NCBI GenBank assembly: GCA_944353735.1
Contig: CALVPU010000182.1
Location: 1 to 9,180, forward strand
Length of the DNA stretch: 9,180 nt
Source: an uncultured Eubacteriales bacterium
GTDB lineage: Bacteria > Bacillota > Clostridia > Christensenellales > Aristaeellaceae
Direction of reading: 5' to 3'
In this document: positions 5,472 through 9,180 of the stretch, in pieces
Position numbering within the stretch: the first letter of the stretch is position 1
Layout: each line of letters opens with the position of its first letter
The notes under the pieces: generated by a model
The model's database searches: none
What the model was told of the DNA's origin: nothing
Seen by the model: only the letters and a program-made list of their open reading frames with translations
Position numbers and translations under genes: made by a program

Positions 5472-6625
5472 AGTGGATTGCGTGCGCTGCGTTCGGCATG
5501 GAAGGCATGACCGGACGCGACTTAAAGCGCATGGGAATGAAGGACGTGCGCGTGCTGGACGTCGGCGGCGCGACGTTCGAGGGCAGTTACGCCGACGCCT
5601 TTCGCGCCAACCTCTGGCTGCGCACGTGCGACCGCGTCATGCGCGTGATGGCGCAGTTCGAGGCGCGCAGCTTTGAGGAGCTGTTTCAGGGCGTCAAGGC
5701 GATCGAGTGGGAGAACATGCTGCCGGAGGACGCGCGCTTCCCCATCCGCGCCAAGTGCGTGCGCTCGCAGCTGATGAGCCCATCGGACGTGCAGAAGATC
5801 TGCAAGCGGGCGATGGTGGAGCGCATGAAGTCTGCCTACGGGCGCGACTGGTTCGACGAGACCGGCGCGCTGTTTCAAATCGACATCTCCATCCGCAGCG
5901 ACGTGGTCACCGTGTGCGTGGACGCCTCGGGCGAGGCGCTCTCGCGGCGCGGCTACCGCACGTGGAACGGCGAGGCGCCGCTGCGCGAGACGCTGGCGGC
6001 GGCGCTGGTGCTGCAAAGCGGCTGGCACCCGTGGCAGATGCTGTACGACCCCTGCTGCGGCACGGGCACGATCCTCGTCGAGGCGGCGTTCATCGCCCTC
6101 AACCGCGCCCCGGGGCTGACCCGGCACTTCGCGATGGAGAGCTGGCCCGTGGTGACGCGCAACTTCGCGGCGATCGAGGCCATCCGCAGCGAGGCGCGGC
6201 TGAAGTTCGCGGAAGGGCTTCGGCGCCCGCTGCACATCGCCGGCTCGGACATCAGCCCCGAGGCGATCGAGCTGGCGCGGCGGCACGTGCGGCAGGCGGG
6301 ACTGGAGGGGCGCATCGCCCTCTCGGTGCGCGACCTGCGCGACGTGACGCTGGGCGGCGGCGAGCCGGGCGTGTTCATCGCCAACCCGCCCTACGGCGAG
6401 CGGCTGGACAACGCCCGCGCCGCCCACGCCATCGCCAAACAGCTTGGGCGGCTGCAGCAGCGCCACCCGGGCTGGGCGCTGTGCGCGTTCTCGGCGGACA
6501 TGGGCTTCGAGCGCGCCTACGGCCGCCGCGCCACGCGCAGGCGCCGCTATTACAACGGACGAATCGAATGCGAATACAGGATCTTTGAGGCAAGCGAGGT
6601 GCATGACCATGAAACCGATCTTTAA
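5468..6625 (+). CDS. RlmL/YpsC-like 23S rRNA (guanine-N2)-methyltransferase, THUMP domain
   Basis: This encodes 385 residues from ATG 5468, seven bases after AGGAG (5456-5460), overlapping the sigma stop by ATGA. An N-terminal ferredoxin-like plus THUMP region spans about 1-160 (RAKCVRSQLMSPSDVQK near 94-110; SGEALSRRGYR at 154-164). The UPF0020 Rossmann methyltransferase domain follows: DPCCGTGT (194-201) binds S-adenosylmethionine, D261 in GSDIS probably contacts its ribose, and NPPYGER (306-312) is the N2-guanine catalytic motif. The C-terminus RRYYNGRIECEYRIFE (359-374) is typical. Length matches Firmicutes YpsC homologues, which lack the second methyltransferase domain of E. coli RlmL. 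The predicted role is N2-methylation of a guanine in 23S rRNA (G2445 in E. coli numbering). Its link with the sigma pair is positional only. Confidence 0.9.
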   Translation: MKWIACAAFGMEGMTGRDLKRMGMKDVRVLDVGGATFEGSYADAFRANLWLRTCDRVMRVMAQFEARSFEELFQGVKAIEWENMLPEDARFPIRAKCVRSQLMSPSDVQKICKRAMVERMKSAYGRDWFDETGALFQIDISIRSDVVTVCVDASGEALSRRGYRTWNGEAPLRETLAAALVLQSGWHPWQMLYDPCCGTGTILVEAAFIALNRAPGLTRHFAMESWPVVTRNFAAIEAIRSEARLKFAEGLRRPLHIAGSDISPEAIELARRHVRQAGLEGRIALSVRDLRDVTLGGGEPGVFIANPPYGERLDNARAAHAIAKQLGRLQQRHPGWALCAFSADMGFERAYGRRATRRRRYYNGRIECEYRIFEASEVHDHETDL

Positions 6626-8546
6626 CCGCGCGCCGCTGACGCCCAACGCGATGGCGCCGCTGCCGCTGGGCTCCATCCGCCCGGAGGGCTGGCTGCTGGA
6701 CCAGCTGCGCACGCAGGCGGACGGCCTTTCCCGCAAGCTCTGCGAGGTCTGGCCGGATGTGGGCGAGAATTGCGCCTGGCTGGGCGGCGAGGGCGACGGC
6801 TGGGAGCGCGCGCCCTATTATCTCGACGGGCTGATCCCGCTGGCGTGGGCGCTGGACGACGCCGGCATGAAGGCGACGTGCGAAAAGTACGTCGAGTGGA
6901 TGCTCGCCAGCCAGCGCGAGGACGGCTGGTTCGGTCCCGAAAAGAACGAGGACCACTGGCCCCTGATGGTGGCGCTCAAGGCGCTCAGGCAGTACTTCTC
7001 CGCCACGGGCGACAAGCGCGTGCTGGTGCTGATGGACCGCTTCTTCAAGTATCAGTACCGCAATCTGGCGGCGCACCCGCTCAAGGCGTGGGCGGTGGCG
7101 CGCGGCGGCGAGAACATGGAGCTGGCGCTGTGGCTGTACAACCTCACGGGGCAGAAGTACCTGCTGGAACTGTGCCGCAAGCTGCGGGCGCAGACGCTGG
7201 ACTGGGCGACGTTCTTCCACACCTTCCCCAACACCATGCCCACCGGCAGGTCGCTCAAGTGGGAGCGCCTCGAGGAGGGCATGAAGGAGGAACTCGCCGA
7301 CGGCGACGAGCTGGCGGGCGAAAACCGTCCCTTCTTCCAGACGCAGTATCACCTCTCGCACGGCGTGAACGTGGCGATGGGCCTCAAGACGCCGGGCGTG
7401 ATCAACCTGTTCAAGTCCGGCTTCAAGGAGCAGGGCGGCTTCAAGTTCGGCTGGGCAAAGCTGATGAAGCACCACGGCGTGGCGAGCGGCGTGTTCACCT
7501 GCGACGAGCACCTGAGCGGTGCCAGCCCCACGCAGGGCACGGAGACGTGCACGGTGGTGGAGCTGATGTACACGCTGGAGACGCTCATCGGGCTGGGCGA
7601 TTACGGCACGGAGCTGCCGGACATCCTCGAAAAGGCCGCGTACAACGCGCTGCCGGCGGCGTTCACGCCGGACATGTCCGGTCACCAGTACGACCAGCAG
7701 GTCAACCAGATCAAGGTCTCCAACGAGCCGCGCAAGTGGTACAACAACGGCGACGACTCGAACCTGTTCGGCTTTTCGCCCAACTTCGGCTGCTGCACGG
7801 CGAACTACCATCAGGGTTGGCCGAAGTTCACGTCCCACCTGTGGTACGCGACCAACGACGGCGGGCTCGCCGCGATCAGCTACGCGCCGTGCACGGTGCG
7901 CGCGGCGCTCGGCGGCGTGCCGGCGCGGCTGAAGGTGTCCGGCGGATACCCGTTCTCGCAGACGGTGCGCATCGAGGTCGCGGTCAAGCAGCCGGCGGAG
8001 TTCCCGCTGTACCTGCGCGTGCCCTACTGGGCGCGGCAGCCGATGATCTATCTGCCCGACGGCGAAATCATGCAGGTGCGGGCAAACGAGACCACCTGCG
8101 TGCGGCGCAAGTGGCGCACCGGCGACGTCGTGCGCCTCGAGATGCCCACCGCGCCGCGGCTGACGCGCTGGTACCACCAGTCCGGCGCGGTGGAATTCGG
8201 TCCACTGTTGATGGCGTTCCAGCCGAAAGAGGACTGGCAGCAGCTGGACAACGGCGACTGGCAGGTGACCACCGAGGAGAACTGGAACTGGGCGCTGCTG
8301 CGCGACGAGCCGATGAAGGCCGTCGTCGAGGGCGAGCGCGATACGGCGTTCGGCAAGGGCGGTCCCGGCGTCAAGGTGCTGGCAAAAGCGGCGCCGGTGG
8401 AATGGACCATGGACGGCGCCAGCGCCGGCAGCGTGCCGATGGCGCCCGCCCCGCAGGGACCCGCCCGAGTCATCGAGCTCAAGCCCTTCGGCGACACCGC
8501 CCTGCGCATCGCCCAATTCCCCATCGCCATCGACCCCGTGCGCTGA
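6609..8546 (+). CDS. GH127-type beta-L-arabinofuranosidase (DUF1680), cytosolic
   Basis: This encodes 645 residues from ATG 6609, chosen because GAGGT (6596-6600) lies eight bases upstream; ATG 6603 in the same frame would be only two bases away. It overlaps the RlmL stop by 17 nt, suggesting coupled translation. GH127 enzymes such as HypBA1 of Bifidobacterium longum release L-arabinofuranose using a zinc-bound Cys nucleophile. The ligand set is intact: TETC (E312, C314) and NFGCC (C395 nucleophile equivalent, C396). An (alpha/alpha)6 barrel covers about 20-415 with WERAPYYLDGLIPLAW (65-80) and EDGWFGP; beta-sandwich domains follow. No signal peptide is seen, so it probably acts on imported oligosaccharides. 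The related family GH146 or another sugar specificity is possible. No transporter or regulator for sugars is nearby. Family is certain, substrate less so. Confidence 0.9.
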   Translation: MKPIFNRAPLTPNAMAPLPLGSIRPEGWLLDQLRTQADGLSRKLCEVWPDVGENCAWLGGEGDGWERAPYYLDGLIPLAWALDDAGMKATCEKYVEWMLASQREDGWFGPEKNEDHWPLMVALKALRQYFSATGDKRVLVLMDRFFKYQYRNLAAHPLKAWAVARGGENMELALWLYNLTGQKYLLELCRKLRAQTLDWATFFHTFPNTMPTGRSLKWERLEEGMKEELADGDELAGENRPFFQTQYHLSHGVNVAMGLKTPGVINLFKSGFKEQGGFKFGWAKLMKHHGVASGVFTCDEHLSGASPTQGTETCTVVELMYTLETLIGLGDYGTELPDILEKAAYNALPAAFTPDMSGHQYDQQVNQIKVSNEPRKWYNNGDDSNLFGFSPNFGCCTANYHQGWPKFTSHLWYATNDGGLAAISYAPCTVRAALGGVPARLKVSGGYPFSQTVRIEVAVKQPAEFPLYLRVPYWARQPMIYLPDGEIMQVRANETTCVRRKWRTGDVVRLEMPTAPRLTRWYHQSGAVEFGPLLMAFQPKEDWQQLDNGDWQVTTEENWNWALLRDEPMKAVVEGERDTAFGKGGPGVKVLAKAAPVEWTMDGASAGSVPMAPAPQGPARVIELKPFGDTALRIAQFPIAIDPVR

Positions 8547-8566
8547 CCCACGCTCAATGGGTGGAC

Positions 8567-8584
8567 GGGGGAGCGAGCTCCCCC
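8567..8584. terminator. Possible terminator hairpin after the GH127 gene
   Basis: GGGGGAG (8567-8573), loop CGAG, CTCCCCC (8578-8584) is a 7-bp G+C-rich hairpin 20 bases after the stop. A small 5-bp stem (8546-8550 with 8558-8562) precedes it. No T tract follows, so termination efficiency is uncertain. The operon end makes a terminator likely. Confidence 0.5.
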
Positions 8585-8598
8585 GCCAGGTGCCGCGC

Positions 8599-8651
8599 CT
8601 CAAATTTTCAGTTTGAGCCGTGGCAGTCTTGCCCAGGGGCAAAACCGCCAC
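8599..8651. other. First two hairpins of the 3' structured region
   Basis: CTCAAA (8599-8604) pairs with TTTGAG (8612-8617). Two bases later GTGGC (8620-8624) pairs with GCCAC (8647-8651), enclosing an inner stem TTGCCC (8629-8634) with GGGCAA (8637-8642). Both are perfect stems, and they begin the chain of hairpins that runs to 8798. Confidence 0.6.
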
Positions 8652-8657
8652 CCCTAC

Positions 8658-8704
8658 CACAATTTGCTTGAGTTTTCCAAGGAAAACTCCGGTCGCAAAT
8701 TGTG
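8658..8704. other. Large two-part hairpin (10-bp outer and 9-bp inner stems)
   Basis: CACAATTTGC (8658-8667) pairs perfectly with GCAAATTGTG (8695-8704). Inside, GAGTTTTCC (8670-8678) pairs perfectly with GGAAAACTC (8681-8689). Nineteen base pairs in 47 bases, largely A/T, make this the strongest structure of the region. No coding function is visible. It could be part of a noncoding RNA, a palindromic repeat element, or a protein-binding or cruciform site. Confidence 0.65.
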
Positions 8705-8707
8705 CAA

Positions 8708-8798
8708 GGAAGATATTTTTCTTCCAGACAAATGGAATTTGCCTGCAGAAAAATATCGCAAATCCGCCGCGCATGTCGCCGGATTTGATTTTGCAGGC
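8708..8798. other. Three further hairpins closing the A+T-rich island
   Basis: GGAAGA (8708-8713) pairs with TCTTCC (8720-8725). CAAAT (8729-8733) pairs with ATTTG (8737-8741). A long imperfect hairpin then joins GCCTGCA (8741-8747) to TGCAGGC (8792-8798) outside and CAAATCCG (8759-8766) to CGGATTTG (8780-8787) inside. An alternative stem GCAGG (8793-8797) with CCTGC (8802-8806) would compete with the outer pairing. Confidence 0.6.
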
Positions 8799-8816
8799 TG
8801 TCCTGCGTGCCTTTTT

Positions 8817-8982
8817 GGCGGGAGTTTTCAGGGAACTGCTCCCCAAAACGCCCCAACCAAAAACAGTGAATCACGCCGCCTCCCGGCGGGATTCACCCCG
8901 GGCAGAAACGCACGTCCCCTCCCACCGCCGCGGCGCAAAATGCGCCGCAGAAGCGGGATTCCAAAGGGTCTCATGACCCTTT
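8817..8982. repeat. Tandem repeat unit A (166 bp, hairpin-rich)
   Basis: This is the first full unit of a head-to-tail array, beginning at GGCGGG. It holds GTGAATC (8866-8872) pairing with GATTCAC (8890-8896) around inner CCGCC/GGCGG; GCGGCGCA (8930-8937) with TGCGCCGC (8941-8948); and the left part of CCAAAGGGTC (8961-8970) with GACCCTTTGG (8975-8984). From 8864 onward it matches unit B without gaps; the first 45 or so bases are more diverged. No open frame here looks like protein. Confidence 0.9.
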
Positions 8983-9149
8983 GGCGGGGGACTCGGAGGG
9001 TAGCTCCCCCAAACGCCCCCAACCCAGAAACAGTGAATCACGCCGCCTCCCGGCGGGATTCACCCCGGGCAGAAACGAATGTCCCCTCCCACCAACGCGG
9101 CGCAAAATGCGCCGCAGAAGCGGGATTCCAAAGGGTCTCATGACCCTTT
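8983..9149. repeat. Tandem repeat unit B (167 bp, hairpin-rich)
   Basis: This second full unit lies directly after unit A. Over the gap-free 127 bp (9031-9157 against 8864-8990) only four bases differ. All four differences (9078, 9080, 9094, 9095) lie in the linker between the first and second hairpins, so every stem is identical in both copies. Its hairpins are at 9033-9063, 9097-9115 and 9128-9151. Confidence 0.9.
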
Positions 9150-9180
9150 GGCGGGGGTTCTCAGGGGGCAGAGCCCCCTG
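9150..9180. repeat. Start of a third repeat unit, cut by the window end
   Basis: GGCGGGGG at 9150 repeats the unit start. CAGGGGGC (9162-9169) pairs with GCCCCCTG (9173-9180) around AGA, an 8-bp hairpin that is weaker in units A and B. The array therefore continues past the window, with an unknown number of copies. Confidence 0.75.

Noticed and set aside
6444..6608. Earlier start for the GH127 protein
   Set aside because: Starts before 6603 lie deep within RlmL and add sequence unlike the family; the ribosome binding site at 6594-6600 fits ATG 6609.
6375..8846. Very long open frame on the minus strand opposite RlmL/GH127
   Set aside because: It is a shadow of the G+C-rich GH127 gene. The translation is Arg/Ala/His-rich with no recognisable domain, and the plus-strand protein has an intact active site.
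8613..9143. Open frames across the 3' hairpin and repeat region
   Set aside because: They read through hairpins and both repeat copies, have no ribosome binding site and repeat the same nonsense peptide in each unit.
8817..9180. Possible CRISPR array
   Set aside because: The repeat unit is about 167 bp with almost no variable spacer, and no cas gene is nearby.

Overview
The window looks like chromosome of a high-GC member of the Bacillota, most likely a Clostridia-type gut anaerobe (inference, low resolution). The clues are strong AGGAGG-type ribosome binding sites, near-consensus sigma-A promoters, a SigB/SigF-group sigma factor behind an RsbW-like gene, an RlmL methyltransferase of the short Firmicutes form, and a cytosolic GH127 enzyme. 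Coding DNA is very G+C rich throughout.

Layout. 1-303 holds no gene I can support. A small four-helix membrane protein of the YvlD/'phage holin family 4' type (304-660, +) faces a convergent DUF2130 coiled-coil protein (903-2378, -). Between them lie two G+C-rich hairpins and a 71-bp tandem duplication that includes the DUF2130 stop codon. Upstream of DUF2130 are its own promoter, embedded in a pair of identical 23-bp direct repeats, and the intrinsic terminator of rmuC (2522-3850, -). The 215-bp gap 3851-4065 carries back-to-back sigma-A promoters: one for rmuC and one for a rightward operon.

The rightward operon is an RsbW-like anti-sigma homologue (4066-4545), a SigB/SigF-group sigma factor (4548-5471), an RlmL-like 23S rRNA guanine-N2 methyltransferase (5468-6625, ATGA overlap) and a GH127 beta-L-arabinofuranosidase-type enzyme (6609-8546, 17-nt overlap). 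No other promoter or terminator is visible inside it. The first two genes form a regulatory pair; the last two look like cargo coupled by overlap.

The last 634 bases (8547-9180) carry no credible gene but are unusually structured. A G+C-rich hairpin follows the operon. Then comes a chain of six consecutive hairpins in an A+T-richer island (8599-8798), and then a tandem array with a 166/167-bp unit, in which every unit carries several hairpins and which runs off the window end. This is the least explained part of the window.

Other points worth a second look: the RsbW-like protein seems to have lost key ATP-binding residues, and the two neighbouring minus-strand genes share a 'coiled coil plus PD-(D/E)XK-like core' plan with internal repeats in both coils.
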